Positions 53,407 to 61,684 of a DNA stretch of 64,000 nucleotides are shown piece after piece. Position 1 is the first letter of the stretch. Each line of letters opens with the position of its first letter. The position numbers and the translations under genes are program-made. The stretch lies in contig NZ_CP140098.1 in NCBI RefSeq assembly GCF_034440735.1, positions 2,473,501-2,537,500 on the forward strand. Reading direction: 5' to 3'. The notes beneath the pieces were generated by a model, which was not told the DNA's origin, did no database searches, and saw only the letters and a program-made list of their open reading frames with translations. The DNA is from Deinococcus sp. AB2017081. Its GTDB lineage: Bacteria > Deinococcota > Deinococci > Deinococcales > Deinococcaceae.

Positions 53407-54048
53407 ATGTCCGACCGTCCCGGGCCGCGCATCGCGGTCGTCATCCCTGCCTTCAACGAGGCCGGGACGGTCGCGGACGTCGTGCGGGTCGCGCAGCAGT
53501 TCACACCGGAGATCGTCGTCGCCTCGGACGGCAGCACGGACGACACGGCGGCCGTGGCACGGGCCGCCGGCGCCACGGTGGTGGAACTGCACGAGAACGG
53601 GGGCAAGGGCCGGGCGCTGGGAGCGGCCCTCGCGGCGACCGACGCGCCGTATGTCGTGATGCTCGACGCCGACCTGACCGGGCTGACCCCCGCCCACCTG
53701 GAGCGCCTGGTACAGCCGGTGCTCGACGGCACCCTGGACATGAGCATCGGCGTGTTCGAGGGCGGCGGCTTCGTGACCGACTGGGGCAACAAGCTCACGC
53801 CGCACCTGAGCGGGCAGCGGGCCGCCCGGCGCGAGTGGCTGCTGGCCGTGCCCCACCTGACCGACGAGCGCTGGCCCGAACCGGCGATCACGGCCCACCT
53901 GAAGGCCACCGGCGCCCGCTGGGATTACATCGAGCTGCCCAGCGTGGCCCAGGTCGTGAAGGAGAAGAAGCGCGGCTTCTGGAAGGGAGCCGGGGCCCGC
54001 ACCCGCATGTACGCCCAGCTCCTGACGTACCGCGCCAGACGCAAGTAG
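53407..54048 (+). CDS. Family 2 glycosyltransferase
   Basis: 213 residues, the short soluble GT-A type. VVIPAFNEAGTVADVV is the start, VASDGSTDD contains the nucleotide-binding aspartates, ENGGKGRALGAALAATDA follows, and VVMLDADLTGL holds the DxD metal site. It is related to glucosyl-3-phosphoglycerate synthase/dolichol-phosphate mannosyltransferase-like enzymes, but the acceptor is not predictable. No membrane helix. Confidence 0.9.
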   Translation: MSDRPGPRIAVVIPAFNEAGTVADVVRVAQQFTPEIVVASDGSTDDTAAVARAAGATVVELHENGGKGRALGAALAATDAPYVVMLDADLTGLTPAHLERLVQPVLDGTLDMSIGVFEGGGFVTDWGNKLTPHLSGQRAARREWLLAVPHLTDERWPEPAITAHLKATGARWDYIELPSVAQVVKEKKRGFWKGAGARTRMYAQLLTYRARRK

Positions 54049-54052
54049 GGCG

Positions 54053-54622
54053 CTAGCGCTGCAGGTCGATGACCGAGCCGTCGGCCGTCTGGTAGCGCAC
54101 GATGCCCAGGGTCGGGACGAAATACGTGGTCTGGGTGGTCACGCGGCCCTTCACGGTGGTGTCGGTGCGGATCGTCAGGGCGTTGAAGGTGCCGCTGGGG
54201 AGCTTCAGGGCGCTCATGCCGGTGACCTTGCTGCGCAGGGTCATGGCCGTGTTCGCACTCGACCAGGCCATGCCGGGATGGAGCGGGCCGGGCGGGTACA
54301 CCGTGAGTGGCACCGAAAACCACGCCAGGCGGCCCCCGGTGTTCACGCCGCGCAGCCACACGCTGCCGTCCGCCCGAAGTTCCAGCAGATCCTGCGAGTA
54401 GGTCGTCCCCCCGTACAGATGGCTGACCGGCGTGACGGTCACGCCCCGGTGCACGACCGCCGGGCCGACGACCTGCATCTCACCGCTGGTGTAGGTCCAG
54501 CGGGTGCCGGACTGGTACGGGTAGTATCCGGGCAGCGGGGCCGCCTGAACCCCACCCAGGGCCAGCACGAGCAGCGCCGCGCCCATCCGGTGGCGGGCAG
54601 GAAGAGAGGCAGGAGCGGTCAT
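54053..54622 (-). CDS. Secreted hypothetical protein
   Basis: 189 residues with a signal peptide (GAALLVLALGGVQA), then a beta-rich body beginning LPGYYPYQSGTRWTYTSGEM and containing LELRADGSVWLRGVNTGGRL and TLRSKVTGMSALKLPSG. The repeated pattern of a short YxxGxxWxY motif and paired strands is common in Deinococcus secreted proteins of unknown function. It ends in IVRYQTADGSVIDLQR. TACACT is 9 nt upstream of its ATG. Confidence 0.65.
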   Translation of the reverse strand: MTAPASLPARHRMGAALLVLALGGVQAAPLPGYYPYQSGTRWTYTSGEMQVVGPAVVHRGVTVTPVSHLYGGTTYSQDLLELRADGSVWLRGVNTGGRLAWFSVPLTVYPPGPLHPGMAWSSANTAMTLRSKVTGMSALKLPSGTFNALTIRTDTTVKGRVTTQTTYFVPTLGIVRYQTADGSVIDLQR

Positions 54623-54631
54623 GTCCGCGCG

Positions 54632-54637
54632 AGTGTA
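54632..54637 (-). promoter_or_regulatory. -10 box (TACACT) of the secreted protein gene
   Basis: On the minus strand TACACT lies 9 nt from the ATG at 54622. Confidence 0.5.
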
Positions 54638-54677
54638 GGTGGAGGGGCGTCACAGCGGTCTGACCGGCCGGCCCGCG

Positions 54678-55469
54678 TTACTCCTGATCGTGACCGAGTT
54701 CGGTGCCGCGCCGCGTGGCCGCGATCACCGCCTTCATGAGACCGCCGCGCACACCGGCGGCTTCCAGCGCTTCCAGACCGGCGATGGTGGTGCCGCCAGG
54801 ACTGGCGACCTCGTCCTTGAGCAGGCCCGGATGCGCCCGTCGCTGGAGCAGTTCCCCGGTCGACACGAGGAGCTTCGCGGCGAGTTCGTTCGCCAGCGGA
54901 CGCGGCAGCCCCATGCGGACGCCGCCGTCGGCCAGCGCCTCGGCCACGACCGCCACGTAGGCGGGGCCGCTCGCGCTCATGCCGGTGAAGGCGTTGAACA
55001 GGTGCTCGGGCAGTTCGTAGGCGTCCCCGACCGCGCCGAAGAGGTCGCGGGCAAACGCCAGGTCGCCGGCGTCCTGGGCCTCGCGCGGGCCGGTGATGGC
55101 CGTCTGGCTGCGCCCGATGGTGGCCGCGAGGTTGGGCATGACCCGCACGACGCGCTGTGTCCCCAGCCGGCGCACGAGCGTGGCCACGCTCACGCCCGCC
55201 ATGGTGCTGATGTACCCGATGTTCTCGCGGGCGAGCCACTCGCTCACCTCCGGGAACACGCGCGGCTGCAGGGCCACCAGGATGCGTTCGGCGTCCCCCA
55301 GGTGGGCCCGCGTGACCGCGCGGGCCCCGGTGCGGGCAGCGATGTCCTCGACCCGTGCCGCGTTGGCGTCCAGCAGGCCGATCTGGGCTGCGGGGATGAC
55401 TCCACGGGCCGTCACACCCTCCAGCAGGGCCAGCCCAAGCTTCCCGACGCCGACGATCACGAGCTTCAT
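54678..55469 (-). CDS. proC: Pyrroline-5-carboxylate reductase
   Basis: 263 residues. It reduces pyrroline-5-carboxylate to proline with NAD(P)H. The N-terminal Rossmann motif is [38 protein letters not shown] is the substrate region, and the P5CR signature [20 protein letters not shown] with the C-terminal [20 protein letters not shown] confirm it. The ATG at 55469 is 7 nt from TATACT, so it is leaderless. Confidence 0.95.
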   Translation of the reverse strand: MKLVIVGVGKLGLALLEGVTARGVIPAAQIGLLDANAARVEDIAARTGARAVTRAHLGDAERILVALQPRVFPEVSEWLARENIGYISTMAGVSVATLVRRLGTQRVVRVMPNLAATIGRSQTAITGPREAQDAGDLAFARDLFGAVGDAYELPEHLFNAFTGMSASGPAYVAVVAEALADGGVRMGLPRPLANELAAKLLVSTGELLQRRAHPGLLKDEVASPGGTTIAGLEALEAAGVRGGLMKAVIAATRRGTELGHDQE

Positions 55470-55476
55470 GCCCGGC

Positions 55477-55482
55477 AGTATA
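55477..55482 (-). promoter_or_regulatory. Leaderless -10 box (TATACT) of proC
   Basis: TATACT on the minus strand lies 7 nt from the ATG at 55469; near-consensus. Confidence 0.7.
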
Positions 55483-55567
55483 GGGGCGGCCCTGCGCCGC
55501 GCCGGGCACGCACAGGCGCCGCTGTGCAGATGTGTCGGGTGTGGCCCGGGAGGCCATCCACGCCGGA

Positions 55568-57877
55568 TCAGTCGGCCGAGACCCCGGGGGGCGTCAGCGG
55601 GGCGCCGCCGGCTCCCGTGCCCTCACTCAGGTCGCCGCGGCGCACCATGTCGCAGAACACGCGGGTCAGGACAGGATCGAGGGCGTGCCCGGAGAGCCGC
55701 GCCAGTTCGGACAGGCTCTGCTCCTGCGTCCACGAGGGCTTGTAGGTGCGTTCACTGATCAGGGCGTCGTACACGTCCACCACCGAGAACACCCGTGCCA
55801 GCAGGGGGATGGCCTCGCCGCGCGTTCCATCGGGGTAGCCGCGCCCGTCCCAGCGTTCGTGGTGGAACCGCACGATTTCGAGTACACCCTCGGGCACCAG
55901 ATCCTGTTCGCGCAGCAGCGCCTCCCCGATGATGACGTGCTCGTGCATCTCGCGCCGTTCGTGATCGTCCAGGGGGCCGTCCTTGTGCAGGATGGCGTCC
56001 GTGATCCCGATCTTGCCGATGTCGTGCAGGTATGCGCCCCAGCGCAGCACCGTGAGCTGATCCGTGCTGAGGTTCAGGCGCAGGCCCAACTGCAGCGCCA
56101 TGCTCGTCACCCGGTCCGTATGTCCCTTGGTCTCGTAGCTGCGGTATTCGAGCACCCGCCCCAGCACCCGGAAGGTCTGCTCCCGCGTCCGGGACAGCTG
56201 CCGCAGGGCCAGCTGCCGCTCCGCCGCCTGCCCCACCTGCTGGGCCAGCACCGCCAGCAGGGTGGGCAGCTGCGCATCGGTACGGGCATCCTCGGGGCCG
56301 TTGCCGACCAGCAAGACCCCCGTGACCCGGCCCGTGCCGGCCGCGCGCACCGGCGCGAGCGACAGCCGCCGCTGGGCTGCGCCGAGCAGGGGGTGCGGCG
56401 CACTCAGGCTCAGGCCGCCCGCCCGGCCCACGGTGTGCCAGAACGCGGCCACCACGGCCTGCACGGCGCTGGGTGGGGGATGATCGTGGTCGGCCCCGGT
56501 GCGCAGGATGCTGCTCAGGATCACGGTGCCGCCGCCGGGGCCATCGTCCGGGCTGGTGCGCACCGCCAGATACGCACCCCACGCGCCGCTGCCTGACGGG
56601 GTCAGGTAGTGCAGGCCCTGGGCGGCCACGGCCGACGGAGCGTCCAGATCGACCAGATTCTGGAGCAGACCCAGCACGCTGCGCGGCGCCCGTTCCTCGG
56701 GCACGAGGGGCTCCGGCGACGGGGGGCTCCACGCCCCGTGCAGGTGCACCGGGTGGCGGGCGGCCTCCAGCAGCGCGTCGAGCACATGTGGGCGCACGAA
56801 CCACGGCCGGCGGCTGAGCTGGAAGACCCACGCCCCGCGCCGCAGGCCCTGGGCGGGCAGGGGGACGATCAGCACCGGGGCATGCTCGGCCGGCGTGACA
56901 GCGTAGGTGGGGCGCGTATCCCCACCGGCGGCCAGACGCGCGGTCACCTGCCGGCGCAGATCGTCGGTCAGCCAGCCGCCGTAGGCCTCCGGAACCGCGC
57001 CGGCGGCATGGGCCATGACCCGGGTTCCCGCCTGCGCATGCAGGAGCCGGGTCGCGGCATACAGGGCGGCCTCCGGCGGCGCGTCGCCCCCGACCACCGA
57101 CAGCACGGCGCGCTGCAGGTCGGTGCCGCGCAGGGCAGCATGTTCCTTGCGCCGCACCTCGCTGCTCAGGATCGCCTGGCGGCAGACCTGCCCCAGCATC
57201 CACGCGGCGCCGTGCACCGCGTCCGGCGCCGCCTCCGGGGCCACGCTCAGGGTGATCTGACCCAGGGGTTCCGCCGCAGAGCCCAGGAGCAGCCGATGAC
57301 CACCGTCGGGCACCGGGCCGTCGCCGACGATCAGCTGGTACAGACTGACACCGTCGGTCACCTCGACATGGGCGACGCCGCACTCGCGCAGGAGTTCGCC
57401 CGCCGCACTCAGGGCGTCTTCAGGGCTCAGATCGGCCCACGCGAGGACGTCCGGGGGGATCGCTACCCGACGGGGCACCGGGACGCTGGGTGCGCCGGCC
57501 GGCGCGTCGGCCTGCCACACCAGGTTCAGCCAGTGTCCGTCCGGCCCGGCCGGGTCACGGAGATCGGCCGTCAGCACGGCGTGCGCGGCCACGGTGGCGT
57601 CCCCGTGCAGTCGGGTGGGTGGAAGCAGGTGCTGCGGGATGCCCCAGCGGGCGCCGAGCAGCGCCTGCAGGGTCACGCCGCTCAGCCGTGTATACGCGGC
57701 CTGCCGGGCGACCGGTGGAGTCGCCGGGTGCAGTTCCAGGTCGCCATCCACCCCCAGCCGCAACCGCACCGGCGTCGCCACGGCCGGAACGACAGCATGG
57801 GCACCCGGGTGCGGCCCCTCCGGTGGGTCGCTGCGTCGCTGTGTGCTTTCCGGCTCCACCTCATGCTCGCTGTCCAC
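55568..57877 (-). CDS. Large HD-GYP phosphodiesterase with uncharacterised N-terminal region
   Basis: 769 residues from GTG 57877, where GGGGAGG lies 8 nt upstream. About 530 residues before the HD-GYP domain are soluble and Ala/Pro/Arg-rich, with GAF-like stretches ([40 protein letters not shown]). The HD-GYP domain has [33 protein letters not shown] and [14 protein letters not shown]. There is no membrane segment, so it should hydrolyse cyclic di-GMP in the cytoplasm. It follows lysX on the same strand after a 77-nt gap. Confidence 0.92.
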   Translation of the reverse strand: MDSEHEVEPESTQRRSDPPEGPHPGAHAVVPAVATPVRLRLGVDGDLELHPATPPVARQAAYTRLSGVTLQALLGARWGIPQHLLPPTRLHGDATVAAHAVLTADLRDPAGPDGHWLNLVWQADAPAGAPSVPVPRRVAIPPDVLAWADLSPEDALSAAGELLRECGVAHVEVTDGVSLYQLIVGDGPVPDGGHRLLLGSAAEPLGQITLSVAPEAAPDAVHGAAWMLGQVCRQAILSSEVRRKEHAALRGTDLQRAVLSVVGGDAPPEAALYAATRLLHAQAGTRVMAHAAGAVPEAYGGWLTDDLRRQVTARLAAGGDTRPTYAVTPAEHAPVLIVPLPAQGLRRGAWVFQLSRRPWFVRPHVLDALLEAARHPVHLHGAWSPPSPEPLVPEERAPRSVLGLLQNLVDLDAPSAVAAQGLHYLTPSGSGAWGAYLAVRTSPDDGPGGGTVILSSILRTGADHDHPPPSAVQAVVAAFWHTVGRAGGLSLSAPHPLLGAAQRRLSLAPVRAAGTGRVTGVLLVGNGPEDARTDAQLPTLLAVLAQQVGQAAERQLALRQLSRTREQTFRVLGRVLEYRSYETKGHTDRVTSMALQLGLRLNLSTDQLTVLRWGAYLHDIGKIGITDAILHKDGPLDDHERREMHEHVIIGEALLREQDLVPEGVLEIVRFHHERWDGRGYPDGTRGEAIPLLARVFSVVDVYDALISERTYKPSWTQEQSLSELARLSGHALDPVLTRVFCDMVRRGDLSEGTGAGGAPLTPPGVSAD

Positions 57878-57953
57878 CGTCCTCGCCTCCCCGGTGCCCG
57901 TATCTGACCGCAGTGTACTGGGCACGGCGCGCCGGAACGTGCTCAACCCGACG

Positions 57954-58820
57954 TCAGCGCAGCTGGCTGATCGCGTACTCCCCCATCGTGCGGGGGATAT
58001 TGACACCGGTCGTGGAGACCGAGTTCTTGAATTCCATGGTGTGGTTGATCTCGATGATGGTCAGACCGCCCCACGCATTGCTGGCGTGCGGATCCTCCAC
58101 GAGGTCGATGGCGACGATCTGGCCCTGTACCGCCGTCGCGGCCCGCACCGCCAGGTCAGCGATCTCGGGCGTGACCGGGCAGTTGCTGGCCGTCGCGCCG
58201 CGCGCCGTGTTGGTGATCCAGTGTGCACTGGTGCGGTAGATCGCGCCGATGCACACGCCCCCGACCACGAACGCACGGATGTCACGCTGCGGCTTGTCGA
58301 CCAGCGCCTGCACGTAGAAGACTCCATGTGCGGGGCCACCGAGCACCTCCTTGTGCTCGATGACCGCCTCGGCGGCGGCGCGGTCGTTCAGGCGGCTGAC
58401 CATCCGGCCCCACGATCCCACGGTGGGCTTCAGGACGATGGGATAGCCCATCTCCTCGATCAGCTCCAGGGCCGTGTCGCCGTCGAAGGCCACCCCGGTG
58501 CGGGGCGTGGGCAGTCCGGCCGAGTGCAGCGCCGCGTTCGTGGCGAGCTTGTCACCGCACAGCTCGATGACGTGCGCCGGATTGATGACCTGGACGCCGA
58601 AGCCCTCCAGGGCGCGGGTGACCGCGTGCCCGCGCGTCTGGCTCACGCAGCGCTCGAGGGCGACGCTCCACGGCACCTGCGCGGCTCCGTGGTCATCGAA
58701 GGTCAGCTTCAGCTGCGGGACGTACACCTTGTCGTAGGGCACGCCCAGCCCGTCGAGGGCCTCGAAGAGCATCTTCTCGTCGGGGCGGATGCGGTCATAC
58801 AGGACGGCAAGTTCAGCCAT
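57954..58820 (-). CDS. lysX: LysW--L-2-aminoadipate ligase LysX
   Basis: 288 residues, ATP-grasp ligase of the RimK family. It attaches alpha-aminoadipate to the C-terminal glutamate of the carrier LysW, starting the protected part of lysine synthesis. Seen: [53 protein letters not shown] and the metal-binding [12 protein letters not shown] at the end. A length near 280 is normal. It lies downstream of lysW, past a strong hairpin. Confidence 0.95.
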   Translation of the reverse strand: MAELAVLYDRIRPDEKMLFEALDGLGVPYDKVYVPQLKLTFDDHGAAQVPWSVALERCVSQTRGHAVTRALEGFGVQVINPAHVIELCGDKLATNAALHSAGLPTPRTGVAFDGDTALELIEEMGYPIVLKPTVGSWGRMVSRLNDRAAAEAVIEHKEVLGGPAHGVFYVQALVDKPQRDIRAFVVGGVCIGAIYRTSAHWITNTARGATASNCPVTPEIADLAVRAATAVQGQIVAIDLVEDPHASNAWGGLTIIEINHTMEFKNSVSTTGVNIPRTMGEYAISQLR

Positions 58821-58846
58821 GGTGGGTTCCGGGGAGGGGTGCTCTA

Positions 58847-58890
58847 CACCCAGCGGTCAGCCGGACGTCGCCCGGACTGACCGCTGGGTG
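58847..58890 (-). terminator. Strong hairpin between lysW and lysX
   Basis: Arms 58847-58860 and 58877-58890 pair perfectly over 14 bp, with a further CCGG/CCGG pairing inside. It lies 9 nt past the lysW stop, with the lysX start 27 nt further on. It may stop part of transcription or protect the lysW message, giving more carrier than ligase. Confidence 0.75.
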
Positions 58891-58898
58891 CCGGCCAC

Positions 58899-59072
58899 TT
58901 ACTCGCCCCAGTCCTCCGCCTCGTTGGGCGCGGCTTCCAGGCGGGGCGGGTCGATGGACACGACCTCGTATTCCACACCGGTTTCATCGTCGATGACGAG
59001 TTCGCCCAGCTCGGGGTTGGTCAGTTCGATGGTCGCACCGGTTTCAGGGTTTTCAAATTGAATGACAGACAT
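58899..59072 (-). CDS. lysW: Amino-group carrier protein LysW, cysteine-free
   Basis: 57 residues from ATG 59072, with AAGGAG 5 nt upstream. The C-terminus EDWGE, including the terminal glutamate that carries aminoadipate, is intact, as is NPELGELVI. Compared with Thermus LysW as I recall it, the CxxC pairs that bind zinc are replaced by N8/T11 and D28/T31, so no zinc ligand remains. The adjacent upstream gene encodes a protein with two zinc ribbons. The carrier probably still works, because the C-terminal attachment site is kept; its fold must be held without zinc. Confidence 0.9.
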   Translation of the reverse strand: MSVIQFENPETGATIELTNPELGELVIDDETGVEYEVVSIDPPRLEAAPNEAEDWGE

Positions 59073-59128
59073 GGTTACTCCTTGCGTTTGATACGCTAGC
59101 CGCTCTGAATCCTGTCGCGTGAAATCAG

Positions 59129-59473
59129 CTAGACAGCTGCGTCGCTGTCCGGAGCAAATTCGAGTTCGATCCTCGCCTGACAGTGTGGACACGGCACGAT
59201 GCTGACCTCGACCCCGTCCGAACTCTGCACCACGGGGGCCGCGGCCACGAGGTCTTCGGTGACCTCGAACTCCTCGCCGCAGTTCGGGCAGGTCGTCAGC
59301 ACGCCCAGCAGCTCCAGCTCGAAGTCCTCGCCGCCGGCGTTACGGGTCACCTCCATCTCCGCGTTGCAGGAATCGCACACGATCACGTCCCCGACCTCCA
59401 GCCCCGCCCGGTCGTCATCGGTCAGTTCCAGCACCTCGAAGCACACGGGGCATTCCACTTCCAGCGTCGCCAT
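59129..59473 (-). CDS. Tandem zinc-ribbon protein in the lys cluster
   Basis: 114 residues from ATG 59473, with TAAACT 6 nt upstream (leaderless). There are two zinc ribbons: C8/C11 with C33/C36 (ECPVCFEVLELT ... VCDSCNAEMEV, much like the zinc ribbon of LysW), and C62/C65 with C95/C98 (CPNCGEEFEV ... CPHCQARIELE). It lacks the EDWGE tail, so it should not act as a carrier. It may supply a zinc-bound partner for LysW or regulate it; that is speculation from position. Confidence 0.75.
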   Translation of the reverse strand: MATLEVECPVCFEVLELTDDDRAGLEVGDVIVCDSCNAEMEVTRNAGGEDFELELLGVLTTCPNCGEEFEVTEDLVAAAPVVQSSDGVEVSIVPCPHCQARIELEFAPDSDAAV

Positions 59474-59479
59474 GCGCTC

Positions 59480-59485
59480 AGTTTA
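59480..59485 (-). promoter_or_regulatory. Leaderless -10 box (TAAACT)
   Basis: TAAACT on the minus strand lies 6 nt from ATG 59473; near-consensus. Confidence 0.65.
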
Positions 59486-59606
59486 GAGCAGTCGTCCGAA
59501 TTCCAGCGTCAGACACAGACCGCCTGACGCTTCCATTCTCCCGACTGCTCGGCACCATTCACCCGCTCCACCCGTTCAACAGAACACATGTCTGTTGACA
59601 CCTGAT

Positions 59607-60104
59607 CTAGGTGGGTTTCTCGCCGGGAAAGCGGCCGTGCTTCTTGAAGAAGGCCAGGATGCTGCCCTCGGCCAGCGCCTCACGCAGGAATTCCGGCGGC
59701 GGCGGGAGCTGCACCGTGCCGCCTGGGTGGGTCAGCACGCCGGAGTTCACGTCCAGCGACACCTGATCGCCGTCGTTCAGCAGGCCGGTCAGGTCGTATT
59801 CGAAGGCCGGGATGCCCAGGTTCAGCAGGTTGCGGTAGTGGATGCGGGCAAAGCTGGGGGCCACGATCCCGCCGATTCGCAGCTTCTTCAGGGCAGCCGG
59901 GGCGTACTCGCGGCTGGAGCCCAGGCCCCAGTTGCGCCCGCCGATCAGCACGTCGCCGGGCTGCACCTGGGCGGCAAATTCCGGGCGGATGTAATGGAAG
60001 GCGAACGTCTGAAAGACATCCTCGCCCGCCATGAACGGCGCGAACTTGCCGGGCAGGATGTCGTCGGTATTTACACTGTCGCCAAATTTCCAGATTCTGG
60101 GCAT
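59607..60104 (-). CDS. lysU: Homoaconitase / 3-isopropylmalate dehydratase-type small subunit
   Basis: 165 residues from ATG 60104, the swivel domain. NTDDILPGKFAPFMAGED is the specificity loop region, GGRNWGLGSSREYAPAALKK the conserved core. GKFAPFM resembles the Thermus LysU form, not LeuD forms as I recall them. With lysX, lysW and a large subunit 2 kb away, the homoaconitate hydratase of the aminoadipate route to lysine is the best call; LeuD of leucine synthesis is the alternative. The large subunit gene is separated from it by a plus-strand pair and an ArsR gene. Confidence 0.85.
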   Translation of the reverse strand: MPRIWKFGDSVNTDDILPGKFAPFMAGEDVFQTFAFHYIRPEFAAQVQPGDVLIGGRNWGLGSSREYAPAALKKLRIGGIVAPSFARIHYRNLLNLGIPAFEYDLTGLLNDGDQVSLDVNSGVLTHPGGTVQLPPPPEFLREALAEGSILAFFKKHGRFPGEKPT

Positions 60105-60186
60105 GGAACGTCCTCTCAGGTTCCAGGGTAGACCGGGACGCGGGCCACTCCGCACAGGCGTCTGTTCAAGGCGTCCCAGTCCGGCG

Positions 60187-60513
60187 TCACAGCTCCCGGA
60201 TGGCGTCGATACGATCGCGCTGGCGGTGGAGCTGCCGCTCGTAGACCTGACGGCCCAGATCGAGGAACAGGTACACTTCCGGATCCTCGTTGCGGTAGTA
60301 GACCTGGGTTCCGTCCTTCCGGAACGCGACGAAGTGCTGGGTGTGCAGCACCTTGAGGTGCTGGCTGATGGTGGCCTGCTCACCGCCCGTGAGCTCCTGA
60401 AGCTGGGTCACCGTTTTTTCCCCGTCTCGCAGGGCGTCGAGGATGGCCAGACGCAGGGGGTGGCTGAGGGCCTTGAACAGCGTGGCCTTGTAGACGTGGA
60501 TGCCCTGCTTCAC
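60187..60513 (-). CDS. ArsR family transcriptional regulator
   Basis: 108 residues from GTG 60513, with TACACT 6 nt upstream. Winged-helix: LFKALSHPLRLAILDALRDG, TQLQELTGGEQATISQHLK (recognition helix) and the wing HFVAFRKDGTQVYYRNEDP. It has no obvious metal-binding cysteines, so the ligand is not a simple metal thiolate site. It is upstream of lysU on the same strand and 188 nt from the Roadblock pair on the other strand, whose promoter carries an ArsR-type palindrome. Confidence 0.92.
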   Translation of the reverse strand: MKQGIHVYKATLFKALSHPLRLAILDALRDGEKTVTQLQELTGGEQATISQHLKVLHTQHFVAFRKDGTQVYYRNEDPEVYLFLDLGRQVYERQLHRQRDRIDAIREL

Positions 60514-60519
60514 ACGGGC

Positions 60520-60525
60520 AGTGTA
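60520..60525 (-). promoter_or_regulatory. Leaderless -10 box (TACACT) of the ArsR gene
   Basis: TACACT on the minus strand lies 6 nt from GTG 60513, which argues against the much longer in-frame extension to 60906. Confidence 0.65.
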
Positions 60526-60622
60526 CCCGAGGCCCATGTGGGAACCGCGGCCTGGCCGACTCCCACCGCGGCAGGAGGCCTCCGCCGGGGGCACACCCTT
60601 CACCCCAGGCCATGTGAGAACA

Positions 60623-60650
60623 TTGTTATATTCGAATATTAAGTTAGAGA
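60623..60650 (+). promoter_or_regulatory. Promoter with ArsR-like palindrome before the Roadblock gene
   Basis: The palindrome ATATTCGAATAT (60628-60639) lies between TTGTTA (60623-60628) and TAGAGA (60645-60650). This is an unusually AT-rich island. ArsR repressors typically bind such TTCGAA-centred repeats between -35 and -10. The ArsR gene is next door, so this is its likely operator. Confidence 0.6.
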
Positions 60651-60700
60651 CATGACCGGGCGTGACGCGTGTCCTGCACCCACCCGGAAAGGAGCGTTCC

Positions 60701-61072
60701 ATGACTGCAAGCAAGACTGATCGCCTCGACACTGCCCTCAGTGCCTTGCGCCGCGCCATGCCCGACGTGCGCGGTGCCCTCGTCGCCACGTCCGACGGGC
60801 TGCCGATCGCCAAGTCCTTCAGCGACAACACCGACGCCTCGCGCGTGGCGGCCATGGCGGCCACGGCCAACGGCCTCGGCAAGCGGATCAGCGACACGCT
60901 CGGCACCGGGACGCTCAGCGAGATGAGTGTGGCGGGTCACTCCGGACAGGTGTTCTTCTACACCGCCGGCGCCCGGGCCGTCCTCGCCGTCGTGACGCCA
61001 CCGGACGCCAACCTCGGCCTGCTGCACATGGAAGCGCGCGAGACCGCGCAGGCCGTCGCCGCCATCCTGTAA
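60701..61072 (+). CDS. Roadblock/LC7 domain protein
   Basis: 123 residues from ATG 60701, with GGAAAGGAG upstream. Alpha/beta Roadblock fold: ALSALRRAMPDVRGALVATS, DGLPIAKSFSDNTDASRVAA (conserved DG-x-P), LSEMSVAGHSGQVFFYTAGA and VLAVVTPPDANLGLLHMEAR. Such proteins (MglB type) bind small GTPases or form dimer scaffolds. The usual MglA GTPase is not nearby. The next gene starts 27 nt later on the same strand. Confidence 0.88.
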   Translation: MTASKTDRLDTALSALRRAMPDVRGALVATSDGLPIAKSFSDNTDASRVAAMAATANGLGKRISDTLGTGTLSEMSVAGHSGQVFFYTAGARAVLAVVTPPDANLGLLHMEARETAQAVAAIL

Positions 61073-61098
61073 TTCCCCACGCGTCCCCAGGAGTGACC

Positions 61099-61569
61099 AT
61101 GACCCACCAGTACCGTCCCCATGTCGGAGATTTCAGCAACATCGTCTGCTTCAAGGCCGTCATCACCGGCGTCGAGGACACGCTCGGCACCGACGGAGCC
61201 GCCGTGGTGTTCATCCGTGCCGGGCGCGTGCGCGGCCACAGCCTCGCCCGGGAACTCGGCGTCTCCCACACGGCGCTGCCCACCCCGGAACTCGCGCCTC
61301 TGCTCAACACCGCCCTGGGCGCCAGCGGCACCCGGCTGTGTGCCGTGACGCGTTCGTATGAAGACGCTGGCCGGATCATCATCGAGACGCGGGAAACCGT
61401 GTGCAGTGCCGGCGAACCCCAGGGCAGCCCGCGCGAGTGCACGTTCACGCTCGGTGCCGTGTGGGGAGCGCTGGAGGAGATCACCGGGCGCAGCTACCTC
61501 GGCCGGCACATCGCCAGCGTCCTGCGCGGCAGCGACACCGACACCTTCGAGTTCACTCCACTCGACTGA
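61099..61569 (+). CDS. Unknown protein cotranscribed with the Roadblock gene
   Basis: 156 residues from ATG 61099, with AGGAG 5 nt upstream; a GTG at 61093 is the alternative. Soluble, with ETVCSAGEPQGSPRECTFTL and then GAVWGALEEITGRSYLGRHI near the end, a pattern that reminds me of V4R-like small-molecule or metal-binding domains. I cannot confirm this. It is probably a partner of the Roadblock protein. Confidence 0.6.
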   Translation: MTHQYRPHVGDFSNIVCFKAVITGVEDTLGTDGAAVVFIRAGRVRGHSLARELGVSHTALPTPELAPLLNTALGASGTRLCAVTRSYEDAGRIIIETRETVCSAGEPQGSPRECTFTLGAVWGALEEITGRSYLGRHIASVLRGSDTDTFEFTPLD

Positions 61570-61652
61570 CAGCAGGTGTCAGGGGGAGTGAGGGGCATCG
61601 GTTCCGCCCCGGGGCGAACCTGAACACCGCTGTGAGTTGCCTCCCGCCGGTT

Positions 61653-61672
61653 CCGGAACGTGGACGTTCCGG
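61653..61672. terminator. Palindromic hairpin between convergent genes
   Basis: CCGGAACGT (61653-61661) and ACGTTCCGG (61664-61672) are inverted copies with two bases between them. It lies between the unknown protein gene and the pyrophosphatase-like gene. Confidence 0.4.
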
Positions 61673-61684
61673 GGCCGTGTGCCG

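Noticed and set aside
51200..53659. Long plus-strand frame across argS
   Set aside because: It reads through argS in the antisense direction and is low-complexity. Its GTG start is 30 nt from the GGAGGAGG in the gap, too far for a ribosome site.
60187..60906. ArsR protein extended to position 60906
   Set aside because: The extension overlaps the Roadblock gene on the other strand and is Arg/Pro-rich; TACACT 6 nt before GTG 60513 marks the real start.
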